Shown piece by piece: positions 1-12,988 of a DNA stretch of 64,000 nt (its first letter is position 1; each line of letters begins with the position of its first letter). This stretch comes from Moringa oleifera (lineage: Eukaryota > Streptophyta > Magnoliopsida > Brassicales > Moringaceae), in contig JAJFZO010000113.1 of NCBI GenBank assembly GCA_021397835.1, positions 930,001-994,000 on the forward strand, given 5' to 3'. Both the position numbers and the translations under genes were made by a program. A model generated the notes under the pieces. It was not told the origin of the DNA. It saw only the letters and a program-made list of their open reading frames with translations, and did not search any database.

Positions 1-420
1 ATATGGAATCATCAGCTGCTGAAAATCTTAATAGCAATGACCGAGAATATATTGCCTGCTGGAACCAAGACATTGTTGCATTTCATGAGAAAGAAATTTT
101 ATGAAATAACAGAAAAAGATAATTCATATTTCCTCTCTCATTATCAATTCAGTACGAAATTCAAGCTTGTGGATACCATGTGAATCCAGGCTGCAACACT
201 CAGATGCCATATGGGAAATGGATATTCAACAAGACAGCTTCCTGAAGTTGTAGGGTTCACTAAGTGGCCAACTATTATCTCCAATGATTTTGGGTTTTTC
301 TTAATTATTAGGTTGCTAAAGTTAAATTTGATATTAGTGTCTGTGACTGGTAACAGCTTGGCAATATTGATATTGCCATTGCCATTGCCATTTGCACTTT
401 CTGCTGGCTGTTACCTTTAA
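1..420 (+). pseudogene. 3' part of GH18-receptor-kinase pseudogene (copy 1)
   Basis: This matches 45,973-46,392, where the same sequence follows the GH18 and membrane-spanning parts of a chitinase-like receptor kinase. The first about 110 bases continue a cytoplasmic juxtamembrane-like stretch (MESSAAENLNSND). Around 165-295 are shreds of a kinase activation segment: an LDTM..NP stretch, then VVG and P..ISNDFG spaced as in the VVGTYGYMPPEY region of plant receptor kinases. A TGA lies inside the LDTM/NP stretch, and the Asp-Phe-Gly and Ala-Pro-Glu boxes are not intact. I call it a dead kinase remnant; the kinase identity rests mainly on its position downstream of the GH18 part. Confidence 0.5.
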
Positions 421-1155
421 TTAGGTCAATAAGAAAACTGGAGCGCATAAAACTCTCATCGGCATATCTCTTGATCACGCTTAGATATCCAAAAAGCAAG
501 CCATTTTGGTCACTTCACATGGGAATCCTTGACAAAAGTTGGTTGTTGGGCCAATTCAATCCTCATAAATCTTTTGGGCGTAACAATTTGAACACACTAA
601 GCTCATTACGAGGCTCAAAATTTTAAGTTAATAATATACTTATCAATTTTAACACTGTTGGTTTTTCTTGTATGCCCCTGTTCTTCTGGTTCTTTTTTAT
701 GTATTTTCTCTGAGTTACTCAGGCCAAGTTGCTAGATTGAGGTTATACCAACTAAACCAAATACCTTCATTAATTTGGCTATGATATCTCCTTTTCTTCT
801 TGGCTGTTAGCATTTTTGCAGCCTATGAGAAAAGCACAGCTCAAAAAGAGAACTAACACTTAGGCATCAAGGCATGCTACTTGAAACAGCTCACCATCAA
901 CCCTTTGCGGCATAGCAAGGCAACGTCAGAGGCTCAACATCATTTAAAGTATATTGTTATAATCTTAAAAAAAAATGAAAATAAGATGTGTTATAATATA
1001 TTAGTGATACAAATTTATTTAATGAATTAAAAATCTTGAAAGAAGTTTTATAAATAAAAATAAAAACATCATTTAAAGTATTAAATTTTATAAAAATATA
1101 TTATTTTTCAAATGCATATTATTGACAAAATCTTATTAACAATACTTGTATTAGT

Positions 1156-1160
<5 letters not shown>
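421..1160. other. Non-coding flank, no gene seen
   Basis: Ordinary AT-rich intergenic sequence between the receptor-kinase remnant and the telomere-like array. I see no exon-like stretch, RNA gene or terminal repeats. Confidence 0.6.

Positions 1161-1161
<1 letters not shown>

Positions 1162-1202
<41 letters not shown>
1162..1202. repeat. (AT)n microsatellite
   Basis: About 20 uninterrupted AT dinucleotides. The equivalent tract in copy 2 (47,132-47,163) is shorter, as expected for slippage. Confidence 0.95.
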
Positions 1203-1204
<2 letters not shown>

Positions 1205-1239
1205 AACATAAACTTTTTCATGTTTTGAACTCTAAACTC

Positions 1240-2880
1240 TATTTCCTAAAGATTAGATACTAAACCTTAAACCTTAATCCTAACCTTAAAACCTCAAACT
1301 TAAAATCCTAGACCCAAGATTCTATACGCTGAACTTTAAACCCTAAAATCCTAAACCCTAAAAAACTAAACCCTAATCCTAACCTTAAAACCTCAAACTC
1401 GAAATCCTAGACCCAAGTTCCTATATGCTAAACTTTAAACCCTAAAATCCTAAACCTTAAAAACTAAATCCTAAACCTTAGGCCCTAAACCTTATGCCCT
1501 AGACATTAGATCCTACATCATAAATACTAAACCCTAAACTCAAACCATACACCTTAATTCCTCAACCCTAGAATCCTCAACCCTAGACCTTATATTGTAC
1601 CTTATACCTTAAACGCATAACCTTAGATCCCAAAACCTACACCCTGAACCACTACCCTAGACCTTAGACCCTTGAACCCTAAGCCCAACTTTTAATTCTA
1701 AAACCCTGGACTTGAAACCTTTGATTTTGGAGCCTAGAGCCAAGATCCTAGATATTGGACCCTAAAACCTTACACTTTAAATACTAGACTTTGAACCCTA
1801 AACCTTGAATCTTAGACCTTAGACCTAAAACTTTGGACCTTAAACCTCGACCCTCGACCTTACACCCTATCCTAAAATACTAAAACTATAAAATGTAAAA
1901 CTTAAATAAAAGATTCTAGACCTTAGGCCTTAGACCCTCGATCGTAGACCCTTAACCCCTTAAACCTTATATGTTAAACTAAAGATCCTAGGCCTTTATA
2001 CCTTAAAATCTAAAATCTAGACTATAGACCCAAGACCCTTGAACATGGATCCCAACACTTTAGGCCTTAAATACTAAACATGGACTAATCTTGAACCTTA
2101 AACCCTAGACCTAAATCCTAAAACATTGAAACCTTAAACCCAAAACCTTAGACCTTAGAACCTGCTTTAGACTAAAAAATCTTAGATCTTAAAACCTGCT
2201 TTAGACTAAAAAATCTTAGATCTTAAAACCCTAAAACCTTGAAACCTAGATTCTAAACCCTAAAACCTTGAACTCTATACACTATAACTTCGATCGTGGA
2301 CCTCAGACCCTAATTCCTAAACCATAGACCTTCGACCTTAAACACTAATTTCGAAACTTTAAACCCTAATTCTTAAAATCTAAACCCTAAACTCTAGACC
2401 TTAGACACATAAATCACAGACCCAAACCCTTGACCTTAAACCTAGACACTAGGACCTAAACCTTAGACCACAAACCATAGACCTTAGATGTAGACCCTAG
2501 ACCCAAGATCCTAGATTGTAGATCCTCGATCCTAAAGCTTAAACCACAAACGATAGACCTCAGACCCAAGATCCTAAACTCTAGATCCTAGATCCTAAAC
2601 CTTATAGCCTAAATCATAGACCTTAGACCCTAACCTAAACCCCAAAATAATGTACTAAACCTTAAACCTTAGACTCCTAGACTATAAACTCTAGACTAAT
2701 ACTCGAAAACCCTACCTTAAACCCAATACCTTAAAACCCTCCCCCTATAACCTAAACCCTAGATCCCAATCCTTAGACCCTAAAATTCTAGAACCCAAAA
2801 CCCTAAAACTTTAAAACCTCTATCTTAGACCTGAACTTGTGACCTTAGACCTTAGCTCTAGATCCTACACCTTCGACCTT
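1240..2880. repeat. Degenerate interstitial telomere-like array, block 1
   Basis: Dense, imperfect copies of the plant telomere heptamer, written here as CCCTAAA, with frequent variants such as CCTTAGA, CCTAGAC and CCTTAAA. Perfect runs are short (one to two units). The register drifts, with spacers of about 6-9 bases. The C-rich strand is always on top, so the array keeps one orientation. Such arrays mark old telomeric or subtelomeric DNA, or telomere-like satellite. No coding potential. Confidence 0.9.
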
Positions 2881-2886
2881 AAAACT

Positions 2887-3538
2887 AAGGGTGTTCGTGA
2901 TGCAATTTGGTCGGTTCATACATTTTTAGCATACAAACCATTGATGCAGTTTGTTGATTACTTCAAACCATGTGGTTTGACTTAAACAATATAAATTGCA
3001 CTAGACTGTGCTATAAAATGCAATACGAGTGCGGTTTGATTTATTAATGTACTTTCAAAATAAATATCAAACAACATCTATGAATCAAACAAAATTTAAA
3101 CATCAATTGTAATCATTGAAGTTCAAATTTTATCAATATTTAAGGTTGATTAGACCTAGTTTCTTGCAAATGAAACGTAACCCAATAAAGAGAGATAATA
3201 AAGATTTGGCAAGTTTAAGAGTTTGTAACTTTTATTACGTAACAAATTAGATTTTTTTTTTTTAAAAAAAAAGAGGTTTTGAATGGAAATTACTTGGACT
3301 TGGGCTTTCAAAGAGTGATGGAGAATAAAACAAAAAAGTTTTTAAACTTTTATTAAATATGGTGCAGTTTGGTTTTAAACCAAACCGTTTATGTATTTTA
3401 AGAAACTAAACCGCATTAATGCGGTTGTATTTTCCTAAACTGTTTCAAACTATTAATTTATAAAACCACATGGTTTGGTTTGAGCAGTTCAGTTTGGATG
3501 ATTTTTACGGTTTGACAATTTGTTTTCAACATTGCTAC
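2887..3538. mobile_element. Candidate non-autonomous hAT-like element inside the telomere-like array
   Basis: A 652-bp island of different composition splits the array. It opens with AAGGGTGTTCGTGATGC, like the GGGTGTTCG ends of common plant hAT-type miniature elements. It is rich in GCGGTTTG/CAAACCGC-type words, including inverted pairs such as AAACCGCATTAATGCGGTT. Flanks are TTAAAACT (2879-2886) and CTAAAACT (3539-3546), an 8-bp duplication with one mismatch, although such words are common in the surrounding array. The right terminal repeat is poor (GTAGCAATGTTG on the reverse strand). No transposase reading frame. Present at the same site in copy 2, so it predates the large duplication. 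Confidence 0.55.
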
Positions 3539-3540
3539 CT

Positions 3541-6500
3541 AAAACTTTAAAATCTTCAATCCTAGATCCTAGACCCTAAAACCCTAGACTCTCAATCTTA
3601 GACCCCTAAAACCCTAGATCCTCGATCTTAGACCATAAAACCATAGATCTTAAACTTAAATTCCTAAAACTTTGAAACACCAAACCCTAAAGCCAAAAAC
3701 CTCAGACCTTAAAACCCTAGAACTTAGATCTTAGACCTTGGACTTAAAACCCAAGACCTTAGCACTGTAGATACTCGACCTTAGACCCTTGTACTTTAGA
3801 TTGTAAACTCTAGACCATAGACACTAGACCTTACACCCTACCCTAAAACCCTACAACTTTAAAATCTTAAACCAAGACACAGGATCTAGACCCTAGACCT
3901 TAAACCCTGGATCCTTGAACTTGGATGTTAGACCATAGACCTTCCTTGACTTTACACCTTACATTAAAACCCTTGAACCTTTAAACCTAAAATTAATACC
4001 AAAAATCTTAAACCTTAAACGTTAGACCATAAACCCTAGGCTATAGACCCTAAACCATAAACCTTAGGCGCTAGATCTTAGGCCCTAAACCCTAGACCCT
4101 AAATTGTAGATGATAAACCGTAGACCCTAGACTCTACACTTTAGACCTTAGACCCTAGACCCTAAAACCCTAAAACCCGAAAACCTTGAACCCTAAAACT
4201 TTATATCCTAAACACTAGACCTTTAGACTTTTAAACCTAAGACACCCTAGACCCTTCTTCTTGGACCTTATATCTTGGACCTTAGACCTTTAAACCCTAG
4301 TCTTTGGACCTTAATCCTCCTAGATTCCTAAACTCTAGATACTAGACCTTAGACTCTAAAATCCTGAAACTTAGATGCTTGACCTTGAAACCATGAAATC
4401 CTATATCCTAAAACCTAAAACCTGGAAACCTTAAAACCTAATAACCTAAACTTTAAACCCTTATTCTGGACACTAGAGCCTAAACTCCTATATGTTAGAC
4501 TCTAAACCCCAAAATCTAGACCCTAGATCCTAAACTCTATAACCTACAAACATGAAAACTCTAAGACCTTAAACACTAAACCTTAAAACTCAAGACCGTA
4601 GATCTTAAAATCTAGACCTTAGACCCCTAAACCTAAAACCAAAGACTTTAGACCCTATACCATTAAATCCCAAACTCAAGACCCAGACTTGAGATCCAAA
4701 ACTCCTATACTTCAAACCCTAAATAGTGGACCTTAGACTCTAGACCCTAAATCCTTGATTATACCGTAAACCTTGAACCCTAGACCCCTATAATTCCCAA
4801 AGCCTAGATCCTAAAACCTTAATCCTTAACCCTAACCTTAAAACCTTACCTTCTATATACCCTAATCCCAAAAACCTTAGACCCTAAATCCGAAATCTTA
4901 AACCTAAGAAATTATAATGTTATACCCTCGACCATACATAAACCTTAGGCCTTAGATCTAAAATTCTCAACCCGAGACCCTAGATTATACCCTATACCTT
5001 AGAACCTACACCCTAAACCTTAAAACCTTAAACCCTTAAGCCCTACGCTTCTAAGCCCTAAAACCTTAACTTTACACTTTGGACCCTAGACCTTAAATTT
5101 TAATTCTTAGACCTTAAAACCATAAAACAGTAAAACCTAAAATTTAGACCTTAGCTCCACAACCCCAAATCTTAAACCTTAAAACCTTACACCTTCAGCA
5201 TAAGACCCTAGACTCTAAACCTTAAACCCAAGACCTTAGAACCCTTAACCTTAAGGTCAAAACTCTAGACCCTAGACCTTATAACTTACATCCCTAAACC
5301 TAGATCCTAAGACCTTGAAACCATAAAACCCTGAAATCCAAAAACAGTAGACCCCATACCCTAATGTCGAAAACCTTAGACCCTAATCTTTAAATCCTAA
5401 ACCCCAAACCCTAGATCCTAGACCTAAACCATGCACTCTAGATCCTAGACCAAAGACTTTACACCCTAAATCCTAGATCCTAAAACACTTGATACTAAAC
5501 CGTAGACCTTTGACCATAAACCTAGACCGTAGATTGTGGACCTTAATTTATAAACTTTAGAACCCTAGACCCAAGATTCTAAACCCTACATCCTACCTTA
5601 AAACTTAAGAATCTAAACTTTACACCTTACTTTAATCCCAAGATTCTTAAAACCTAAAACCTAGACCTAAGAACTTAGACCTTATGCCTTGAACTATAGA
5701 CCTTAGACCTTTGACCCTACACCCTACCCTAACTAGAATCCTAAAACCTAAAACCCCAAAACTCCTATACCTTAAACCCTAGGCTCTAGACCCTAGACCC
5801 TATACCTTAGACCTTAGACCCTACACCCTAGTTCCTAGATCTTAAATCCTAGACCACATATCCTAGACCTTAGACTTTAGACCCAAGGCCCTTAAATCCC
5901 TTCAACACTAGACATTAAACCTTAGATCTTGGACCCTAAAACCCAAAAACCTAAAACCTAGACCTGGACCATACACCCAAGACCCTAGATCATGGATCTT
6001 AAAACCCCATCCCTAAACCTGAAACCTTAAACCCAAGAATCCTCAACCCTAAACCTTAGACCTAGATCCTAAAACACAAAAACCCTTGAGACCTTAGATC
6101 CTAAAATCCTAAAACCTTAGAAGCTTAAAACTTATATTCTGAAACCTAAATCTTAAACCCTAAATCTTAAGCCTTAAATTCTAAACATGAAAACTTAAAC
6201 CTTAGATCTTGGACCTTAGACCCTAACCCTGGACGCAAGACCTTAAACTCTAATTCCTAGACCATAAATCTTAGACCCTAGGGACCTATACTCTAGACCT
6301 CAAACCTTAGACCTTAAACATTAGACCCTTAAACCATAAACCCAAAACCCTTGACCTTGGATTCGAAACCCTTGACACTTGACCATTAACCTTAAGCCCT
6401 TGATTCTATACCCTATACCTTTATACCTTAAATCCTAGATTCTAGATCCTAGATCTTAGATCATGAATCCTAAACTATAAACCCTAAACTCTAACCCTAA

Positions 6501-8965
6501 CACTAAAACATTACTCTAAACCCTACACCATAAAGCCAAGATCTTAAACCTTCATTCCTAAAGCCACCCTAGACTTTAACCCTAAAACCCATCCCTAAGC
6601 CTTAGACCTTAAACCTAAAACCATGACCTTAAACCTTAAAATCCAAGACCTTAACCCCTAAAACATAGACCCTTGATCCTCAACCTTAGACCTTAGACCT
6701 TAAAACTCTAGAACCCTAAAACCTAGATCTTTGACCTTAAACTCTAGGCTTTAAATCTTTAAACCTTAAACCCTTGATCAAAGACCCTAAATTGTAGACC
6801 CATAAAATCCTAAAACCTTAAACCTTAAAACCTTAGAACTCTAAAACACTAGACCTTATAGCTAAAAACCCTGGACCTTGAAACCTTAGATTCTAAAACC
6901 ATAGACCTTAGATGCTAGACCTTGAATCCTAGACCTTGGACTATGGATCCTAAACTCAAGACCTAAACCTTAAACCGTAAACCTTAGATCATAGAGATCC
7001 TAGACACTAGACCCTAAAACACTTGACATTTGACACTAAATCCTAGCCCATAGTCAGTAGACTACAGATCTTAGGCATGCTAGACCTTGAAACCCTAAAA
7101 CCTAAAACCTGGACCATAGACCCAAGACGTTAAACCTTGGACCTTAAAACACTAGACTATCAACACTAGAATCCTGAACCCTAAACGTAGATCTTAAAGC
7201 ATTGAAACCTTTAAACCCCAAAACCTTAGAACCTAAACTCTAGAACCTAAACCTTTAACTCAAAATTCTTATACCCTAGAACACTAGGACCTAAACCTTA
7301 GACCTTTGACCTAAAACTCTAGACCTTAGATCTTAGATCCTAAACCTTAGAGCTTGAATAATAAACCCTATGCCTTAGACACTAAAGCTTAGATCTTGGA
7401 CCTTAGACCATAATTCTTAAACAATAGACTCATAAACCCTATACCTTAATTTCTAAACCCTAGATCTTGGATCATAAACCTTAGACATTAGATCCTAGAC
7501 CCTAAACCCTTAAATCATAGACTTAAGACCCTAAAACTTGACATTAAACCCTAAATTCTAAACCTAAACCCTAGATATGAAATCTTAGATATGAAATCCT
7601 AAACTCTAGACCCTAAACCTTAAACCCTAACCTTATAACCCTAATTGAAACTTGAAATCCTAAATCCCAGACCTTAAACCGTAGACCCTAACCTTAAAAC
7701 CCTACTTTAGATCCTTGACACCAAAATCCAAGACCCTAACCTAAATGCTTACCTTTAAAACCTAAACTTAGAACCTCAAAGACTAAAACCTAAAACCGCA
7801 GAACCCTAAAACCTAGAATGTAGATCCTAGACCTTAGACCCTAGACTTTAAACCCTATACATAAAAAACCTAAAACTTTAAAACCCTAAAACTTTAAAGC
7901 CTAATAACCCTAGAACCTTAAACCCTGGACCCTAAATGCTTGATCCTAAACCCTCGACTTAGACCCTAGACCCAAAAACCCTAAAAATCTATACTTTAGG
8001 TACTATACCTTAAAATACAAGACCTTAAACCTTAGAACCAAAAATTTCTAAAACTTAAAACTCAAACCTTCAATCCTAGACCTTAAAACCTTGAACTCTA
8101 GAACCTTACAACCCTAAAACACCCTAGACCTAGACCCTTGACCAAAAATTGTAGACCTAAACCCTAAAATCATAAACCTTTAAACCCTCGATCCTCAACG
8201 CTTGACCCTAGAACTTAAACTCAAAAACCTTGAAAACTTATACTCTAGGTCCTATATGTTAAAACAAAACCCTAAATCTTAAAACTCTAAAACCTAAAAC
8301 TCAAACCTTAGATCCTAGACCTTAAAACCTTGGACTTTAGACCCTAGAACCTAAAACTTCAAAACCTAAAACCATAGACCTAGACCCTCGACATCAAAAT
8401 TGTAGACCTAAACCCTAAAATCATAGACCCTAAACCCTAAAACTGTAGACTTATACACTAAAACCCTAAAACAATAGACCTAGATCCTAAAATCATAAAC
8501 CCTAAAGATTAGAACTGAGACTAAAAAACTTTTGACCCTAAAACCTAGACCCTAAGCCATAAACTTTTGACCCTAAAGCTTAAACCTTGGACCTTGTACT
8601 TTGGATCTTAAACCCTTGTTCTTGGACTAAACCTAAAATCTTAACACTAAAATCCTTCCCTTAAAACATAAACCCTAGACTTTAAAACCTACAAAGCCTT
8701 AGACCTTAGACTCAGGCCCTAGACCCTAGTCCGAAAAATCTAAACCTTAAATCATAGAACCTAGACCTCAAACTGTAGGTCTTAGATCCCTTACGCTAGA
8801 CTCTAGGCACTAAATCCAAATCCCCAAACCTTAGACCATAAAACCTCTAACCCTAAACCTTGAAACTAGACCCAAAACCTAAACCATTAACCTTAGATCC
8901 TAAAACTTAAATCCTTGACCATAGTTCCTTAGATCTAAAACCTAAACTTAAACCTTAAACCCTAG
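3541..8965. repeat. Degenerate interstitial telomere-like array, block 2
   Basis: Continuation of the same CCCTAAA-type degenerate array after the inserted element, about 5.4 kb. Orientation and variant spectrum match block 1, which supports a single original array of about 7 kb split by the insertion. A short isolated patch of the same repeat occurs again at about 9,194-9,252. No gene seen. Confidence 0.9.
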
Positions 8966-9101
8966 ATAACAATACAAAAGAATCACAAAGATAGATAAGA
9001 AAAAATAAACTAATAAATTAAATATAATCAAAAAAATTTAAAAAAAAACTATGCTAGAAGAGATATCATAAAATAAGAACAAACAAAAAAGAAAGCTATG
9101 C

Positions 9102-9138
<37 letters not shown>

Positions 9139-10225
9139 CAAAAACAAAAAAAAAAACAAAAAGAAAACATGACAACAAAGAACATACAATGACCCCAGAT
9201 CCTAAAACTTTAACCCTCAACTCTTGTCCCTAGACCTAAATCCTGGACTTTAAACCCTAGACAATAATATAAAAGAACAACAAAGACAGATAAGAAAATT
9301 ATAAACTACTGAATTAGAGATAATCTAAAAAATAGAGAAAATATACTAAAAAAGAGATCATAAAAAAAAAAGACAAGCATAAGAAAAAAAATAGCATTAA
9401 AAATTACAAAAATGAAAAATAAAAACAAGAAATGAACAAGACAACAAGGAACATAAACAAGAACACATAGCAAAGAAGAAACAAAATATTAAAAAAAATT
9501 TAACAATACAAAAGAAAAAAGAGAAATAAACAACAATATAAAACTAGTATAAAAATAGATAATAAGACTTAAGCAAAAAAGTAAAGTAAAAATAGTACAA
9601 AGATCATGCGTGAAAGAATAAAAAATAATAAATACAAAGACAATACAAAAAATAAGCACAAAAACAAATAACTAAGAACAAGCACAAAAGTAGAAAACAT
9701 AGAATAAAAAATAAGTTTAAGAACTGAGTATAAAACAAAATACAAAAGAAGCAAGCAAAAGAACAAAGGATAAACCAAACAACAATAGCAACATCATAGA
9801 ACAAACACAAAAGAATGAACAGAAAAACTTAAAACAAATAAAAACAAAATAATAGCGAACAAGCATGAAAACAAAGAAGAAAGAGTAGAAAAGTGTAAGA
9901 CCAAAAAAGAAGGGAAGAATAGCATAAACATAACAACAAAGAAAAAATACAAAAACAATAAACAAGCAAAAAAACTAAAACAAAACACTAACTACAAAAA
10001 CACAAAACTAATATAGAATAAACATAAAAGAAATAAAACAAAGATAGACACAAAAGTGAAGAACAAAGAACAAGCATAAAAATAAAATAGGAGATAACAT
10101 ATGTAAAGAAATATAAAACAAAAAACTAAGATCACAACACAAAATAATGAATAGGCCAAAATGTAAGTAAAAGCACAACTATAACAACAGTAGGCAAAAC
10201 ACAAAATAACATAATAGAAAAATAG
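8966..10225. repeat. A-rich, strand-asymmetric low-complexity tract
   Basis: About 1.25 kb made mostly of A with scattered C and G and very little T on this strand (words like AGAACAAACAAAAAAG). It directly abuts the telomere-like array, which has the same T-poor bias. The reverse complement gives several overlapping open frames of Phe, Leu, Cys and Tyr, which are an artefact of composition and not proteins. No periodic unit is obvious by eye. An identical tract is in copy 2. Confidence 0.8.
9106..9136. repeat. (AT)n microsatellite
   Basis: A run of AT/TA dinucleotides within the A-rich tract. The copy-2 equivalent is at about 55,088-55,118. Confidence 0.9.
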
Positions 10226-10229
10226 GTAC

Positions 10230-10814
10230 TTATTTGCACAACTAAACCTCTTTGTTAACCATATGGATCAACCATAATTCATTAGTTAAGTGATAATTAT
10301 TGAACATCTTACAAAAAATAAAACATTTAAATTTAGGGCGCCCCCTTAACAACTTTGAAGATATCTAGCCCATCATTTCTCTCATAACCTACTAGTTCTC
10401 TCACACCTTTGGGCATATCCAATAGCTTTCAATATTCTTCATTATCCATCAAAACTTTTAGGACCAATAATAAAAGGAATCATAATTGAGACTATTAATA
10501 TTTTTAGCTTTTAGTATTCCTAAACCTTATTCTATGACAAGAACCCGATAAGCATGTGAAATCTATGTAGCAAAAAGAATAAAAAAGAATCATAATGTAA
10601 AGAGCAAAAGAATAAAAAAGAATCATAATGTAAAGAAAGTTACTCCATCAAACCTATGCTCACTATCTCATCAAGAGTGTAATGATTGAACACTAAAATC
10701 CATAATCCCAAAACCTTGAATCTTAACAACAGTTCTCCATTTCCTAACTTGCCTATTTGTTTCCATTATCCATAATAATAAGAAGACCTATATTGCATTA
10801 CATGCATCACATTC
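10230..10814. other. Non-coding spacer, no gene seen
   Basis: AT-rich unique-looking DNA between the A-rich tract and the point where copies 1 and 2 diverge. Contains the 34-bp tandem repeat described separately; nothing else stands out. Confidence 0.6.
10569..10635. repeat. 34/33-bp tandem duplication present only in copy 1
   Basis: The unit ending in AATCATAATGTAAAG occurs twice in a row here (10,569-10,602 and 10,603-10,635). Copy 2 has it once (about 56,557-56,590). This is one of the few structural differences between the two large copies. Confidence 0.9.
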
Positions 10815-10819
10815 AATAA

Positions 10820-12499
10820 CTGACAAGCTTGTTATTCAACATTTAATGCTAAATTATTATTTTCAAGGAATCAAAATTGAAGAATTATATGTACCTCTTT
10901 GTCATGCTTACCCAACGCCCTTAGTGCTTCTAGCTTTGCCTTTATGCCAACTAGCAAGACAGCCTCAAGCCACAATTTTTCACATTGGGATCAAACATAA
11001 GGAAAAATTTATCAGTTTAAAAAATTTGGAGCTAATTGATATGAAGAAAAGATATATCTTAACTTACTTCTGCTATGATTTTGAGAACTTCACTAAAGTC
11101 GTAGATTGATTTGATTGATGCTTGATGTGAATTAAAAATAATAACAATATATTAAAACCTAATATCGTTTGAGCATATATAATGACTAAAATATGCAGCT
11201 TGAAAAAATTATCAAATCTATTATGACAGTAGTTAAAACATAGCCCCTGAATTAATAGTAACAATATCTACATACATGGGTTTAAAAAATGTTATAACGA
11301 AACGAGACATATATGATGCAAGTTCCTCATCTTTCTGCCAAAGCATTACTTTGAAAAGCACTATGAAGTATTCAATGCAAATACCAAAGAAAAAAGTTCA
11401 TTTTGTATGTTCAAAAAAAAAAAAAAAAGAGTAGAAGCATAATATAATCTATTGCGGATTAAAACAAGAATGTACAAAGATCTCTCCTGCTCAAAAACTT
11501 TATAAAAAATATATATATACAATTACATACACAAATAGGTAAAAAGACGTGTAGACAAGAATATTGCAGATCGAAAGCAAGAGATAGGAATAATGCCCTT
11601 TTTTGGTTGCATGCAAAGAATAAAGCAAACTTGTTTTGGATGATAACTATCAATTTCTATATAATTATAACTTCTATGTAAAACCAATGGCTCTATCTCG
11701 CCCAAAAATGTCTAAAAATTTGTGAATCAAACCAATGAAGAAGATTTCTATAAAAAAGAAATTTAGAAATGATGGCTAACTCCATTTCTTTTTCTATTCT
11801 AGTTAAACAATCACATAAAAATAAGTACAATTCAAAACATTAAAATCAATAGTGATGAGTGCGTATCCTAGCTTATGAAAGGTGAAGTGTTCCAACAAAG
11901 GATCCACAAATACTATAAACACAAACAATCAGACAACACTTACTAGTCATTGCATATTATTTAATTTATAGATCTCTAAGGGAATATCAACTTCAAAGAA
12001 AAAGGATTAACTGGATTAAAAAATATAAGTGACTAAACAATTGATCTTCATTGAAATAAAGAAGACTAAAGAGAAAAAAATTGAATTTGTATGCTTAGAA
12101 ACAAGAGTGCAAGCATTACTTAATTTATTGGGTGTTAAATCAACAATCTTATTTTGATATGCATATATAATAAGGTAGGTAGACATCCAAATATGCTAAT
12201 TATAGATTAAAAACAACAGAGAGAAAGATTGTCTTATTTTGGTAGCACAGGCCTTGTATTGATTGATGCCAATCCATTTCTTGAGTCCATATAACTATAA
12301 CATATCCCCTTCCCCCTTAAAAAAATATTGTCTCACCAGAACAAATCCATAAAGCAGTGAATTAAATTAGTGAGATGACTTATCAATAATAGAATATTTA
12401 AAAATGACAACTCACTCTCCTTAAAACTAAAAAGATCAATGACATCCAAACCAATGACCATTTAATTCTTTAAGTTGAAATATAAAATAAGGCATATGA
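10820..12499. other. Left part of the 5.8-kb segment missing from copy 2
   Basis: AT-rich DNA with no recognisable gene. Bases 10,820-16,630 have no counterpart in duplication copy 2, whose sequence jumps from the equivalent of 10,819 to that of 16,631. Short open frames here lack splice context and similarity that I recognise. Confidence 0.6.
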
Positions 12500-12930
12500 A
12501 ATAAAAGAAAGTTGCAAAACTAGTTTGTTTCAAGATGTTCTAAAACATCATAAAAAAACTAAAATATTCAATATAAAACATTGAAACCATTTTGCCCGAA
12601 AAAGGAAAAGGAAAAAACCACATAAAACAAGGATATCACTCTACACATTACCATGTGTGATTGGTTTTGTTCATGCAGAAATAGGTTGGCCTTCAACGCC
12701 ATCTTTTCTTACTGGAGTGTAGATAGCCACTAGTCAGTACCCCCACATCATCAACATTAGCATCATACATCCTCCCTGTCTCCTACACTATCATCAAATG
12801 AGTCTATACAAAAATAAAACTTTTAAGGAACCAAAAGATATAGTATTAGTTAATTATTTCTAATATATGAAGTAAAAACATGTCATAAGTTAGCTAATAA
12901 AAATATAACTGGAACCAATAGGATATTAAA
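12500..12930. repeat. Repeat family D, copy 1
   Basis: First of several copies (also about 13,630-14,060, 14,060-14,312 and 33,485-33,995) sharing landmarks such as CATTGAAAAGATTTTACCC, TGCTCTGCACATTACCA and CCCCACATCATCAACATTAG. On the reverse strand all copies encode a recognisable peptide stretch around GRMYDANVDDVGVLTS, preceded by DSFDD. This suggests that the family derives from an exon of a real gene. I do not recognise the protein. Copies differ by substitutions and frame breaks after that stretch. Confidence 0.7.
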
Positions 12931-12988
12931 AGGCACAACATAAATAAATACTAAAGCCTACATACAGCAAAAAATAAGTTACACTAAC

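Noticed and set aside
1240..8965. Regularly spaced short repeats, considered as a CRISPR-like array
   Set aside because: The spacing is about 7 bases with drifting variants of the telomere heptamer and no unique spacers; the genome is clearly plant.
9038..10204. Cluster of overlapping reverse-strand open frames rich in Phe, Leu, Cys and Tyr that look like membrane proteins
   Set aside because: They come from the A-rich top strand; the complement has few stops in several frames at once. No start context, no family similarity, and the same set appears in copy 2 only because of the duplication.
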